A program made the translations under genes and the position numbers. Positions 11,413 to 24,539 of a stretch of 64,000 bases of DNA are shown piece by piece. The notes below the pieces were generated by a model. That model had not been told where the DNA came from. It saw nothing but the letters and a program-made list of their open reading frames with translations, and made no database searches. Every line of letters begins with the position of its first letter. Within the stretch, counting starts at the first letter, position 1. The DNA is from Thunnus maccoyii (Eukaryota > Chordata > Actinopteri > Scombriformes > Scombridae): contig NC_056550.1 in the NCBI RefSeq assembly GCF_910596095.1, forward strand, positions 26,589,001 through 26,653,000. The letters are read 5' to 3'.

Positions 11413-14400
11413 TCAGGGGAAGATATCGGTGGGCAGCTGGAAGTCTTTGAAGGTATAAAAGGAGATGTCTCCGTGGTCCACCACAGCAAAGACCACCGGG
11501 ATGTCTCCGCTCTGGAAGGCTAGCAGCTTGATAGCTTGCAGGTCGGGCACGGGACCGTCGAAACTGGGACACGACAGAGAGAGAGTCAAATTATGTAACA
11601 GGAGACAGGCCAGCGTATTCTGAAACAATTAATCAATCAGTCAATCAACAGAAAACGAACCAACAATTCATTCATCAAGTAAAAATGTCGAACATTTGCC
11701 AATTCCAGCTTCTCAAATCTGAGCATTTGCTACTTTCTCTGTTTTGTATCATTATAAAATAAATCTCTTTGGGTTTTGAAACTGTGACGGGCATTTCTCA
11801 CTATTTTCCGACATTTTACAGAAGAGCCTGGACATAGTTTTATATTTTTTGCCAATTCTGAGCTTATTCTTTCAGTGAGTATCAAGTGTTATACATCATA
11901 TGATTCAGGGGAACCTGTTCCTTTCTTTCTGATGCAGTGTGAAGTTACCATCATGCATTACCTTTGTGTGAGCATACCATGTTTGACAAGAAAATCCACC
12001 TTTTCCTCAGTGAGTTACAGCCATTTATTTGCATATTGTCCTGGGTGTTTTTTTTAGTAAACAATGTGACAATATGTACATGTTAATGCTGTCTTTATAT
12101 TTTGGTCAATATAAACTCTGAGAGTAAATATCAAAGTGTTCTATATCACTGAAAAACAGACAACCTGATCTATTGATATATGGAAGACTGCAGTCGTTAA
12201 CTTTTTGTGTAGTGGGTGCTGTACAGTGACTCGAGTGAAGCCTGTAAGCTAACAAGCTTCTGTTCCTGTATCATGTGATTGCACGCACAGTAAATCAGCC
12301 CTGATGGTCATAAAGGCACCTCGGAAAGCTGAGAATCTCACAGTTGAGACAAAAGAAGCCTGTCAATATCATAAACTAAGATACTAAATGTTTTGTAGAA
12401 CATGGTCTAGCTACACTCAGGAGGGCTAAATTATTAATCAACAGGCTAGTTGGTTAACTGCATCTCTATCACAACCACTGAAAGGCAGAAAAGACAAAAG
12501 CTCCATTCATTTCAAACAACTGTGATATTTATTTAAATTGAGTCAGAAGTCTGTTGTTTTCTGTAAGCCAATCTTGAATAAACATCACTTCTTACCTGCA
12601 AACACACATGCGGGAGTAAGGTTTCCCCGGGTTGCTCTTCTTGAAATCAGCCACCGAGTCAGGTTGGTAAACACTGAAACAAATCCTCCACTCGTCTGAA
12701 CCTTTCAACCTACGTGGACAAAAACACAGAGGTCATCAATATTTCCTGAACGATGCGCTCTCCATTCATGGTACAATACAATACGCTCAGCTGTACGAGC
12801 GGCACAACGAGTCATTGACAAACACCGGAGTTACAGCATCACGCTCCTTTGTTCCTCCGTCCTTTGTAGGTTAGTAAATTAAAGATCATGACTTGTGATA
12901 ACAGAAATACAAGCTCAGTTCACATAAAGTACAAAATCTGATTTATTTTCCTTCACAAGTAACTCGGAGTTGATGTTTTCTAATCACAACGAATACAAGT
13001 TCACATAAGGTCGCATTTTTTGATTTACAATTTGGAACTGCAAACCTACAAAGTCTATTTCAAGTCTCAGATTGAAATTTGTCAGTGGATCCATGAAAAT
13101 AACTACTATACTACACTATACTATATAACATATAGTTTTCTTGGATAAACCATGATCTTAAACCTAATGCACACAAAGGTACAACAAACACTGAATCCAT
13201 TTATTAACTGCTCATGTTGTAGCTGTCAGAATTTAACACTATGTGAGCTGCTTTCTGCTGACATGTCTGTGATTTCACCACCTGATATTAGACTCAGTCA
13301 GGAGGAAACATCTGATCATTTAATGATGTTAAAGACCATTTGTACATCTCTTCAATCATACGGTGTAATCTATAACCAATAAAATGCCAATCATAAGCAC
13401 TTTCCTCACTTTATTTTACATTTAGTCTCCCCTGATTGAACTGCTGTCAGATAAGGAAAATCATTTTCACATTTTTTTAATCAATACAACAATAGGAACA
13501 GAAGTAAGTGATACCTGGAGGCTCCCTCCAGCAAATGGGTGGATTTAATCACACTGATTTTATCCAGCAGCTCCCCTGGAATAAAAAAAACCCCACAAAT
13601 GTTTAAGATCAGAAACAACTGATAATGTAGATCAGACTGAAGGAGGTCAAGCATGAAAGTTTATTCTTGACACTGGAAAGGCAAACAAACAAAAAAAAGA
13701 TCAAGAAAGTAGATTAACTGTTTTCACTCTATATGTCAACTCACCGGTGGGGATTTGTTGTCTTGGGTCATGTAAAGGAGCGACTTCGCTGTTCCACAAG
13801 TGTGCCTGTTGACCTTTACGCTTCCTCTCTCGCCTTGCCAACAGATCCCGATACTCTGCCCAGTTTCTGCACTGCCGAACCTTGAAGAAGGAACGTGATC
13901 CCCCCCGTGATGTGCCCCGTTAATACCACTTGAACATAAAAACTGATGACATTGCAAAACCTAAGAAGAGAATGAGACATTTTTCTATATGTTGAAGCTG
14001 CTACAAACCTCCTTGTCTTTGTTGACATCCCAGTGATGCCTATGCTTGTCCTGTTCCCTCTCCTTTGCCGACATCTTTACCTCTCGTAGGTTTATTCTCT
14101 GCCTCCAGGGGGCGACGTCACAGTCTCCCACAGCCAACGCCCCGGGCAGCAGAGAGGAGTCCGGGGAGGCCAGGCAGCTGGAGAGGCGCTCGCCGGAGCC
14201 CAGGTCTGGGAAAAGGATGGAGCTGAAGTCCCAGCGTGCGGAACCCGAGGCGGCGTGGTGATCCGCCTGATGGCCTGAGTCCCCGCCAACATCCGTCACC
14301 CACCAGGTCCTGCCCTCGCATTTATCCGCTGGACTTGTAGCTGAAGCCTCTGGAGAGGTCGTCACGTGCGACTCAGGAAGTGTTTTATCCTCCTCGCCTT

Positions 14401-17400
14401 CATGGCTGCGTTCATCCTCCTCCATCTTCTCTGTCGTGGATGCGTCTTGTGCGTCAGTATGACTGCAGAAAAGACACTCGTGAACACCAGTTATGGAAAA
14501 TTTCACATGTTTGAACAAAACTTTACAGATAATGAGCTGCAATACAATTTGAAATTTGCATGCCTTCATAATAATCATTATTAAGACATGAATGGCCATA
14601 AAAAGCTGTTTTTATTACTTATTAGTTCTCTGTGCAGTGCTACTACTGTGTTCTTATGACTTTATCCTAATTGCATTTATTCAATTCTAGATTTGTATTA
14701 ATTTTCTTTTGATCCTCATAACTATGTGTGTGTGTTTGTGCTCTATAAATAAATTCACTTGACATAAATTTGTCAATGAATGATCTCTGCTCTGTACAGT
14801 CTGCTCTGTTTCTGAAGTCAGTCACTAATTAATAGGTTGATCAACAGAAAATTAACTAACCCCAGAAGCCATTTATCATCTTCAATTAAATATCTTTAGA
14901 CTGTTGGTCAGACAAAAACATGTTATTTGTAATCTCTGTAATTGTGAGGGTCATTTTTCTGTATTTTTTAACACTTATAGATTAAACAACTAAAGGGGAA
15001 ATCCACTGATTTTTACACATCAAAGATCATTTTTTATGACATTGAACAAGCACAGAGAATTTATCAAAAGACATCATTAAGTTGTTTTATGAGAGTTGTA
15101 GGATTCAGAGTACAGAGCGCCCCTTAAATTAATCAAAAATATAATTAACAGATTTATCTACAGTGAAAAGAATCACCAGCCTCTACTTTATTAATTGTTC
15201 TTTATTAAGCCGATTAACAAGAAAATATAGTCATGTGCAATTATTCTTTATTTTGCATCATCATTACTGCACAACTCTAGTTTTTGCATCTTTTAAATGT
15301 GACGGATTGCACTGTGGGATTGTAGCAAACAGTAGCGTACGTGCTACGGACGTGTGTGTGTGTGTACAAAGGAAGTTATTTCCGGGCACAGCCTCTGTTT
15401 ACCTGGATGTAGGCGTGGGGCTGGTGCTGCGTTTCCTCTTCACTTGTCTCCCTGCTCTGTCATGTGACTGAGGCAGGTTGAGCTGTCTCGCATAGGACGA
15501 CGGCTCCGAACTGTAAAAAAAAAAAAGACAAAAACAACACCCGCGCTCAGCTGAACTCTAGAGCTCCACAGTAACACAAACCAAAATAACGAGTCACTAA
15601 ATATCCAGTCAAGCCATGATTAGTTTCCATAAAAAACAAGTACTACTTCAGCTGATTTCACCCATTAATCCCAGTAATAATTTCAGTTCCAGTTAACTGT
15701 AACAGCAATCTGACGTGTTTCAACTGCTGCGAATGATCGATCAGTTTCTAAAGAGTGTTCAATTTCATTTTTTACGCCAAAGTCAAGCTAAAGGAGAAGC
15801 TATGAACCCATCCTAGGCCCTTTCAGACACTGAACAAGTAACACTGCTGTCTGTTTAAGTAATGCTCTTTTGTTTTTCATCCAATTTGCTCACATATATA
15901 AAGTGTTTTTCTAGATGTTAAGCCAACTGCCTGGTATGTATCCACTTGCGTATTTCCTCGCATTTGTATAGAACAGTCTGACAGGAGTAGATTCTAATAA
16001 TCAACTTGAAATCAGCTCCCTTTCCTCAGGAGATGATAACTGAGAGATACGTTTATAAAAATGAAGGTGAACAAGACGTGCGCTTCATTTCTCGCCGTCT
16101 GTTTAACCTCGTGCTGCTGCAGACTTTACATTAACGTGACGGCATTCAGTTCAGACTTGCTGTAAGTTACTTGTTAGTCAGTCTGACCTCGTAACTTTGC
16201 CGCTTTATCTGACTCGTGTGTTTATGCAAACCTGAGACCAACATGTAAAACCGCATTTGCATTTATGTAACAAAGCGCATGTCTGAAAGGAGCTTTATAA
16301 GCAGGTTTGGATTACAGATTGATGGATGGAATACACTTTTTAAATTTCAGTCTGGACCAACTGATAGTGGATTCCCTAAAGTCTCTTGTTTACCACGTAT
16401 CACAGCTTGATTATCTCATATTTCTAATGCCGTCTGGATGAGGCATTAAGACTCTATTACCTGGGATCGAACCTGTGCACGACATATCCAAGTCTCTTCA
16501 AATGCCCGAACACCTTGGTGATGGAAAAAAAAAAAAAAGGAGGTGTTAAACCAGTTCAGCATTGTGTTTCTTTTCCAGAATATGTATCATACTTTTAATG
16601 GTACCTGATATTGCTGGAGGCTCACTGTGTTTGAGGACAGAAACCTCTCATATCCGTCCTGGATGGACAGCGGCAGGTCCTGGTAAAACACCTGCAGGTT
16701 TCCCTGTTCACACAGTACATTCATGTCATCAAATCAATATTTCACAGATCATGTGCTAGCGGAAGACTCATGGAGTGTTATACAACTGAATAAATACAAA
16801 GAACCGGTGAACCGCATCCTGACAAACAGGTTTTTTTTATCTGTCACTCACACACTCCATTAGGTAGAGAGCCTCTTCAGGGAGGAGATACTGTTTGCCG
16901 TTGTCAGAGAAGCCCATCGTCTGCCAAAACTTGCCCTGTGTAATAACATGTCGTAAGATACGTTATAATAACTTAACACAAACAAGAAAAGGAGATCACA
17001 GTGTGTCGCTCGGTGTGATCTCGTACTCACAGCTGGAGACTGAAGCTCCACAATCTGGTCACTTGGAACCCACGTGGCCTTCACGAGGCTTCCTCTACAG
17101 GAAAATAGAAGACAGTCAGCGATTTTCTTGTGTGTGTGTGTGTGTGTTTCTTACTGTTTTAGCCACCGGCTAGTCTTTCACTTTGTCTGTTTGGTGCAGA
17201 GTGAGTAGTGTGAAGTTGGTTTATCAGAGCTGGAGCTGCAAAAATAATAATCAGCAACTTGTTTTGATATCTGATTCATCGTTTCGGTCGTTTTTTTCAA
17301 GCAAAAATGCCGAAAATTTGATTGTTTCAGTTTCTTAAATGTGAATATTTGCTGTTTTTTTGTTAATTAAATATCTTTTTGGACTGTTAGTCAGACAAAA

Positions 17401-19406
17401 CAAGCAAACTGAAGACGTCACTGTGGCCATTTTTTCACTACTTTTTCACATTTCATAGTCTAAATGATTAACCGACTGATCGAGAAATTCTCCAAAAGAT
17501 TAAACGATAATGAAGGTAATCATTAGTTGCAGCCCAAATCAGAGCTTCTCTTCTACTTTTTACTTTAAAGTACTGAGTTACTGTCTCATAATGATACATG
17601 ATATCATGATGCGGCTGTGAGAAACGTCTGCTTTGAAAACCTCCTCCTCGTCGACGGATGAACGCCTACTCACAGCCTCTCCACTCTCTCCTCTGATATC
17701 AGGCTCCAGTGTTCATGTAAACTCTGCTCGAGACGCTCTCTCTGCTCATCCGAGTCATTGGGGAAGAAGTCTTTCTGTCCTCTGACTGGGATCTTGTGAC
17801 TCCTGGCCCGAGCTGCGAACAGCTCAGATGGACTGGAATAAAAAAAAAACAACAACAAAAAAACAAAAAAAAAGACATCAGCACTTAGCGCCTGTCATGT
17901 GACATTTGATGCTTTTAACACTAGATAAAGGCAAAGCATGTAAATATTGACTGAAGCGTCTGGACGTGATGAAATCTAATTTTTAATTGAACTTCTTAGA
18001 GTCGATGTAGAGGTGGTCGTCATTACAGTTTAATAAGCTTGTCACGATCAGATGAAAATGAAAGCCACCGTACTTTTTGTAAGAGAGCTTGCAACAAGTA
18101 ACTCAGTTGAATGTAAGATGTCATATCCAGAGCTTTAAATTAGAGCTTGTTATTGTTATTTGTGAAGTCTTTGTGGGAACACACAAACATTCACAAAAAC
18201 TGATGCACAAAGTTGCAGAAGTTGCTTCACATTGAATGGAGCTTGTCATATGTATGATAAGTTACAACCTTTTCAGTGTATAAAAAGCTTGTCTGAATTT
18301 TGATGCTGAAGGCTGGGAATAAATCTGAGGGGTGGTGAGATGATTAATGGGAGAGGAAAGAAGAAAAAACAAAGTTCTGATACACAAATCTGTTTTCAGT
18401 TTTTGGACTTTTTCTCTAATCTTTGATTTTTTTTGCTGAAATATTGGATCATTTGAACATTTATTGAAATGAAAGCATGTGAGAAGTTTAGAGGGAAAAA
18501 TCACTATTTGGTGGAGCTGTTAACAACTCATAGACATGTGAAATGTGACCCCGACTACACACTGCTTTTTGTAAGACGTCAAAAGCCAAAAAAGGTTGGA
18601 AACCACTGGTTTCATCTTTAACAATGTGTTGTATTTTAAAAGCTTGTTATATTATCCATTGTGTCAAATCTTCATCTGAAAAGTAACTTAAGCTGTCAAA
18701 TAAATGTAGTGTCAAATAAATGTAATATTTCCCTCTGAAATGTAGTGGAGTGGAAGTATAAGGTAGCATCACATGGAAATACTCAAGTAAAGTAGTTAAG
18801 TAAATGTACTTAGTTATTTTCCACCGCTGCATGTGACTCACTGCCATAGTTGTGTAAATCAGTTCAAGTCCTCCAAACAGCATTTACCGATTAATTCTCT
18901 CTCTTTTTTTTTTTTTTTTTTTACATTAGTTTCCCTTCCTCTTCCCACCATTGTTTTTCACCGACACACACAGAGGATGGCGACAGAGAGCCCAGTGTAG
19001 ATTACCAATGATTCATAAAACGTCTCAAAATAATATTCTACCACCGCCACACCTCTGGAAATAAACTAACCAGAGCTACGGCTATAAAGCTAGGTTATTT
19101 GTCTCAGCAAATTTTAAGTGATGTTTTCCCTGAACATAAATATATCTTGACATAACTCCAAAACTTAGCTAGTTAACAAGACTTGACAGTTAAGGTAAAT
19201 GAGCCATTTCAGCATGCGGACAGGACAACCGTTAAAGAGCTCAGACGGCTGAGAAAAAGTATAAAAGGGCCGCTGAGTGAGAATGGCAGAAAGGTTATTA
19301 CTGTCTATCTTTAAATGTATTAATATTTGATAATAAAGGCAACAACAGACCTTAATATTTCACTGTAGAACTTCTCTTGAGTGTCTGTCTTGTTTTGGTC
19401 CGCCAT
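11413..19406 (-). CDS. tsen54: tRNA-splicing endonuclease subunit Sen54 (complete, 12 exons, 512 aa)
   Basis: Exons, 5' to 3': 19351-19406, 17674-17832, 17031-17094, 16852-16935, 16605-16703, 16461-16513, 15403-15510, 14009-14462, 13745-13880, 13515-13575, 12596-12709, 11413-11563. All junctions are GT-AG and in phase; the total is 1,539 bases. The product matches human TSEN54 (526 aa) along its length: [13 protein letters not shown] (exon 2), [50 protein letters not shown], a poorly conserved acidic middle (exon 8, about residues 208-359, with [15 protein letters not shown]), and the C-terminal [16 protein letters not shown] ... [12 protein letters not shown]. Sen54 is the structural partner of the endonuclease that cuts introns from pre-tRNA in the nucleus; TSEN2 and TSEN34 carry the active sites. 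The ATG at 19406 gives [12 protein letters not shown] and is the only start upstream of exon 2 in frame. Intron 1 (17833-19350) and the last intron carry dispersed repeats. Parts of exon 2 and intron 1 are copied elsewhere in the window. Confidence 0.97.
11610..11860. repeat. Decayed copy of a dispersed 'ATTAATCG...AAGCAAAAATG' repeat in the last tsen54 intron
   Basis: Contains the same ordered blocks as 17,230-17,545: AATTAATCAATCAGTCAATC, an AAAAATGTCGAACATTTG-like block and a CATTTCTCACTATTTT block. This is one of several diverged copies in the window. It looks like a short non-autonomous DNA transposon common in fish, but termini are not clear. Confidence 0.4.
17230..17545. repeat. MITE-like dispersed repeat in tsen54 intron 2
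   Basis: Runs from GAGCTGCAAAAATAATAATC to TCATTAGTTGCAGCCC; the two ends are imperfect inverse complements (GCTGCAA...TTGCAGC), which suggests short terminal inverted repeats. Related diverged copies lie near 11,610, 14,820, 28,340, 32,700, 45,900 and 62,940. Non-coding. Confidence 0.5.
18230..19010. repeat. tsen54 intron 1 segment duplicated elsewhere in the window
   Basis: This part of intron 1 recurs inverted at 40,770-41,690 and in part at 23,945-24,318. It holds a common fish repeat (GGTTGGAAACCACTGGTTTC) and a second one (TTATTTTCCACCGCTGC...), but also what looks like unique intron between 18,831 and 18,990, so the copy at 41 kb is better explained as a segmental duplication than as two independent repeat insertions. 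Confidence 0.6.
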
Positions 19407-19489
19407 GATTACCAACCTCCCTGCCGCACATCTCCTCTGGGTCCTGGTGCCGGTCAGGTTCAGTATTTAGAAGTAGTTATAAACACAGC

Positions 19490-19865
19490 CAGCAGGGGGC
19501 GACAAAGGACATAAAGAGAAACAACAGTCAGGCGTCCAAATGAACAGTGAAAGAGGTTTTCCTCGCTGTAATCACTCCTCCTGTTCATACTGGCTATTAA
19601 AACATCCCCTTCAAATGTGCTGTCAATGTAGGTGATGGAGGCCAAAATCCACTTTTTATCATTTAGTGCCAAAATGCATTTAAAAGTTGATGTGAAGCTT
19701 ATATGAGGCTTCAGCAGTCTGAGTTAGTCATATCAAGTGGATATCTGACACATTTACAGTCTTTCTAGCATCAAATTCCCTCTTTGTGTTTCCTCGGACA
19801 GTGTTTCCCTGTTGATCTGCAGTGGAAGTATAGTAACAAAAACAGGGACTTTGACACTAAAAAGA
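19490..19865. repeat. Dispersed fish repeat upstream of tsen54
   Basis: Opens with ACAACAGTCAGGCGTCCAAA and includes ATGAGGCTTCAGCAGTCTGA; I recognise this block as a widespread teleost repeat. Its first ~60 bases recur at 37,670 and 50,480 beside the tsen54-derived fragments. Non-coding. Confidence 0.45.
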
Positions 19866-20095
19866 CTTAAATGCTGAAAGATAAATAAATACACAAATAA
19901 ATTTAACATTTATATATTTAATGTCTCATTTAATTTGTGATGCATTTATTTATGTTGGCAATTGAGCATTAAATTGCATAATTATTTATTAATTTAATCA
20001 TTTTATTATATAATTATTCATTTATTTAAGTATTTAATTATATAATTATTTATGCATTTATATATTTAGTTTCGGCCCTCAAAACCCTCCATAAA

Positions 20096-20300
20096 AATCC
20101 AATGAGAGGACCAAAACCAGAAATGAATTGATCACACTAACAAATATTGTCCGTGTATCAAAAGCCTGATATATCTTCGTTTACTTATTCTTTTTATAAC
20201 AAATAAAACCTTGAAATATTTCCAATATCCAGAATGAACTCTGAGCTTTCGTTAGCTTGGGCCTATAGTTTAATCCAGGATGTAGTGCACTAAAAAGAAA
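20096..20300 (-). repeat. Scrap of pentraxin upstream DNA (inverted)
   Basis: The minus strand of this stretch matches sequence that lies upstream of the pentraxin copies at about 45,040, 56,260 and 62,150-62,330 (shared: GTGCACTACATCCTGGATTA, ATATTGGAAATATTTCAAGG). It is the outer end of the left inverted arm, where homology to 56,387 stops. No pentraxin exon remains here. Confidence 0.7.
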
Positions 20301-20635
20301 AATAATGTGTATAAAATATAAATAATAATATAAATATGAATGAACTGATGAATTCCCACAGCCTATTTATCAGCTGCAAATAAGTTTTTTTACAATTATG
20401 GGTTTTTTTTCAATTTTTCTCTCATTTTTATTAGTTTTTTATTAGTTCATCAGGGCGACTGTGATGTTATATAGCTATTTAGTGCATATAATGCTTCATA
20501 GTTTGGCCTGTTTATATTCAAAAAGCTTTTGGATAGGGCTTATAGATCTGTTTTTATTTTGGATTGGATTTGACAGCTGTTACCATGGAAACAATCAGTA
20601 CATCTGTCAAACCTGCTACTCAGAGCTCAGTCAAG

Positions 20636-23214
20636 ATGCCGATCACCTGCAGGATTCTATTAAACTCCATTAAGACAGAAACGGTAAGAACATACAAGTG
20701 TTGTTCATCTGTTTTATACTTGTAGCTGATGATCTGCAGGTTAGAGCATCAACAAGAAAACTTAAATCACATCACAGATAGAAAACACAGGTGCCAAACA
20801 ATGTTAGTTTACTGTAAGTTTGGTTATAAATGTTATGCTGTAAAGCATTTTGGTATTTATTTAAATTAATTGATTTGCATGTTTGTTCTGTAAATTGTAA
20901 CTGGTCCTGTTGTGATGTGGATGCACTTCTTCCTCTGCAAAAGTGAAGACTCTGTGTTATGAAAGACACTGTGGAATTAACTATTTTAATAACTATTTTG
21001 ACTGAATAGTCACACTTAAATGGTTTTTATCATTTCCACTAATGGCTATTTCTGAAATATAATGCTTACAGTTAGTTCATTTGTAAACAGCAGTTATTTT
21101 CAAAAATGCTCATCATAAAGTGAAGTATGATGCCTGTGTGCCACCTGTGTGTTGCACATGTCTGACTGGATTCTTGTTTATTAGTCTATAACTGTCTAGC
21201 TAGGGTTGACAATCACTTCTAGCAGTGTATTGTTGTAATTTTTGTTAACTTGGCTGTTTTTTGTGTCTTTATTTTATGATGATAGATGGAGGAATATGAA
21301 GCAGAGGAGAAGACAAACAGCAACAGCAAAATGAGCTCATCAGCAGAGGTGAGAACCAGAATTTTAATGAAGGCTCAAGACTAAATTGCCTGTAACCATA
21401 GCAACAGTTCTGATGCTTCAGTCTCTGTTAGCAGCTAACTGACAGGTGAAACTAATCTCACCATGAGTTAAACTGACAACAAAGACATTTGAACACACAG
21501 AGAATGATTTAAACACAGTGTCTCTTTGTTCTTTTGGTAAGTGGCCATGATGTAAAAGCCATACAGCACTCACAGGTGTTTAGTGATAGAAAACTATTGG
21601 CTTGGAAAAGGATATGCCTTCTTCACCTCGTCCATGTTTTTCATGCATCAGGAAACTTCTTCTCGTATCAGTTCCACTATTTAAAACCTTCTTACACTCC
21701 TTGTGTCTTTCTCTTTCTTTCTTTTTGCATCATAGAAACAAATAAGCAAAAACTTAGCTGGACCTCATGATGAGGGTGAGGAGAGTTTCATAGGAGGACA
21801 AATGGATCCACATCAGCGAGCCGACACTGTGGAGAAAACACGTCGCTGTGACCAGTGTAAGAAGAGCTTCTCTTCCTCAGCATATTTGAAGTATCACCAA
21901 CGTATCCACACTGGAGAAAAGCCTTACACCTGTGACCAGTGTGGTAGGAGTTTCACTCAATCTGGAAATTTAAAGAACCATCAGCGGCTCCACACTGGAG
22001 AAAAGCCTTACACCTGTGACCAGTGTGGTAGGAGTTTCACTCAACTTGGAGCTTTAAAGAACCATCAGCGCACTCACACTGGAGAAAAGCCTTTCACCTG
22101 TGACCAGTGCAGGAAGAGTTTTACTACATCTGGAAATTTAAAGAACCATCAGCGCACTCACACTGGAGAAAAACCTTTCACTTGTGACCAGTGTGGTAAG
22201 AGTTTCACTCAATCTGGAAATTTAAAGAACCATCAGCGCACTCACACTGGAGAAAAACCTTTCACTTGTGACCAGTGTCAGAAGAGGTTCTCTTCCTCAG
22301 AATATTTGAAGTATCACCAACGTATCCACACCGGAGAAAAACTTCCCACCTGTGACCAGTGTGGTAGGAGTTTCACTGTATCTGGGGCTTTACAGAGACA
22401 TCGGTGCACTCACACTGGAGAAAAGCCTTTCACCTGTGAGCAGTGTGGTAAGAGTTTCACTCAATCTGGAAATTTAAAGAACCATCAGCGCACTCACACT
22501 GGAGAAAAGCCTTTCACCTGTGACCAGTGCAGGAAGAGTTTTACTCAATCTGGACATTTAAAGACACATCAGTGCATTCACAATGGAGAAAAACCTTTCA
22601 CTTGTGACCAGTGTCAGAAGAGCTTCTCTTCCTCAAAATATTTGAAGTATCACCAACGTATCCACACTGGAGAAAAGCCTTACACCTGTGATCAGTGTGG
22701 TAGGAGTTTCACTGCATCTGGAAGTTTAAAGAACCATCAGCGCACTCACACTGGAGAAAAGCCTTACACCTGTGACCAGTGCAGGAAGAGTTTTACTCAA
22801 TCTGGACATTTAAAGACACATCAGTGCATTCACAATGGAGAAAAACCTTTCACTTGTGGCCAGTGTCAGAAGAGGTTCTCTTCCTCAAAATATTTGAAGT
22901 ATCACCAACGTATCCACACCGGAGAAAAACTTCCCACCTGTGACCAGTGTGGTAGGAGTTTCATTCTATCTGGAGATTTAAAGAGACATTGGCGCACTCA
23001 CACTGGAGAAAAGCCTTTCACCTGTGAGCAGTGTCAAAAGAGCTTCTCTTCCTCATCTAATTTGAAGTATCATCAGCGCACTCACACTGTTGTAAGGCCT
23101 TACACCTGTGAGCAGTGCGGGAAGTTACATTTGATGGGACACTTTAAAGAAACATCAGCACACTCACACTGTGTAGAGAGTGCACTTGAACTGTCTGGAT
23201 CTCTTAGCTGTTAA
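20636..23214 (+). CDS. C2H2 zinc-finger protein, ZNF-A (15 fingers, 529 aa)
   Basis: Exons 20636-20683, 21286-21348 and 21736-23214 join in phase. The last exon encodes 15 complete C2H2 fingers joined by TGEKP-type linkers, followed by a broken finger ([20 protein letters not shown]) and a short tail. The acidic N-terminus ([21 protein letters not shown]) carries no KRAB, SCAN, BTB or ZAD domain. The likely role is sequence-specific DNA binding in the nucleus; the target is unknown. The first exon may be coding ([16 protein letters not shown], in frame with the next exon) or the start may be the ATG at 21286, giving 513 aa. Contact positions repeat in a few types: QSGN, QSGH, SSKY/SSEY. Its inverted paralogue ZNF-B keeps the same exon layout but different contact residues. 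Fish have large lineage-specific families of this kind, so no orthologue name is given. Confidence 0.9.
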
Positions 23215-24539
23215 AAGATGACACGTGACTTGTAAAACTTGTCATGAAAATGTTTCAATAATATTCACATGCATGCAACTTGAGGTGTGAAATTTTATTG
23301 TTGCTTTACTCCTGCTGTCAAAGCTACAGCAGCAAATATACCAGAGTTACACACACACACACAGTACACAGAGTACAAAACTCACTGAGGAGCAAGGCAT
23401 CACCACTGGCAGGGTTGGAGGTTTGATTCCCAAACTAAAGACCATTTCAAGGTTCAACGTTCAGTTTTATTGTCATTGTACAATACAGGATTACACTCCT
23501 CCCCACACACACAGAAAATGTATGAACAAATACTAAAATATTTAGAATTTAGAATTAGAATAGAATAAAAAAAATGAAATTGGCAATAAACTCGAACAAA
23601 GTATATAAACTTAGCACTAAAAGAAATCATTAAAAAAAGGTAAAACTATGACTATATGTTTTTTTTTTACAATATTTGCAAAATCAATGTAATTTGCAAC
23701 TCATAGTGCAAAAAAACTTACTTGAGTTAGTAGATGGAGTGAGTATAGCGCAAAGACAATGGTATTGTAATGAGCATAAATGTGCATAATGTGCATTTCT
23801 ACTTAAAGCTGCAACTTCTGCTCTGTGTAAAGGAGCTGTGATCAATCCCACGGAGAAGTACTGTGGAATATTCTGGCATATAGTAGACTGTATGCAGCGA
23901 TCGTGTGCCAGAATCATTATCATAGATTAATTGAATACATTCCTTACATTAATGGGAGAGGAAAGAAGGAAAAACAAAGTTCTGATACACAAATCTGTTT
24001 TCAGTTTTTGGACTTTTTCTCTAATCTTTGATTCTTGCTGAAATATTGGATCATTTGAACATTTATTGAAATGAAAGCATGTGAGAAGTTTAGAGGGAAA
24101 AATCACTATTTGGTGGAGCTGTTAACAACTCATAGACATGTGAAATGTGACCCTGACTACACACTGTTTTTTGTAAGATGTCAAAAGCCAAAAAGGTTGG
24201 AAACCACTGGTTTCATCTTTAAAAATGTGTTGTATTTTAAAAGCTTGTTATATTATCCATTGTGTCAAATCTTCATCTGAAAAGTAACTAAAGCTTATAG
24301 ATTATAGATTAATTCCTCATTATGGATTGATTAACATTTTCCATATTTTTGTTAAAATTATTGACAGTCTTCAAATGTCAAATTACTTAAAGAATGTCGA
24401 TGTATATATTCATGAACATGCTCAAACTCAAAGTTCCTACAACAATGTGCCGCCAATGCTGCAGCCACTGACTGCAGATTTTGAGTGTGTCTCTGCTCGG
24501 ATCAACTAGAACTTCACCTCGTCACACAACACTGGAACT
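23215..24539 (+). other. 3' flank of ZNF-A with retroposon tail and inserted repeat
   Basis: The flank recurs at 27,530-28,152, 41,690-42,420 and 52,497-53,409 (all inverse). Near 23,450-23,720 it carries a TTCAGTTTTATTGTCATTGT block that looks like a LINE tail shared by all copies. No further gene. Confidence 0.6.
23945..24318 (+). repeat. tsen54-intron-like insert in the ZNF-A 3' flank
   Basis: Compared with the right arm, where TTGAATACATTCC runs straight into CATTAT, this copy is interrupted by about 370 bases starting TTACATTAATGGGAGAGG. The insert matches tsen54 intron 1 (18,340-18,690). The same junction (TTCCTTACATTAATGGG) occurs in inverse at about 41,665-41,685. Confidence 0.7.

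Larger units (their letters stand above)
20096..24539. repeat. Left arm of a ~4 kb inverted duplication
   Basis: Matches 52,497-56,387 in inverse orientation over its length. Homology ends sharply at both sides (inner side after ACACAACACTGGAACT). The arm contains a pentraxin-upstream scrap, ZNF-A and its 3' flank. The main indel is a tsen54-intron-like insert at 23,945-24,318 that is absent from the right arm. Confidence 0.85.

Noticed and set aside
14046-14321. GC-rich open frames on both strands in 14.0-14.3 kb
   Set aside because: Shadows of tsen54 exon 8, whose true frame runs without a stop and splices correctly on both sides.
20461-20673. 70-codon open frame just before the ZNF-A leader exon, also present before ZNF-B
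   Set aside because: Shared only because the whole arm is duplicated; it overlaps the probable promoter/5' UTR and the frame ends before the donor, so I treat it as non-coding.
24327-24509. Short open frame in the ZNF-A 3' flank
   Set aside because: Not kept in the right arm and without any similarity to known proteins.
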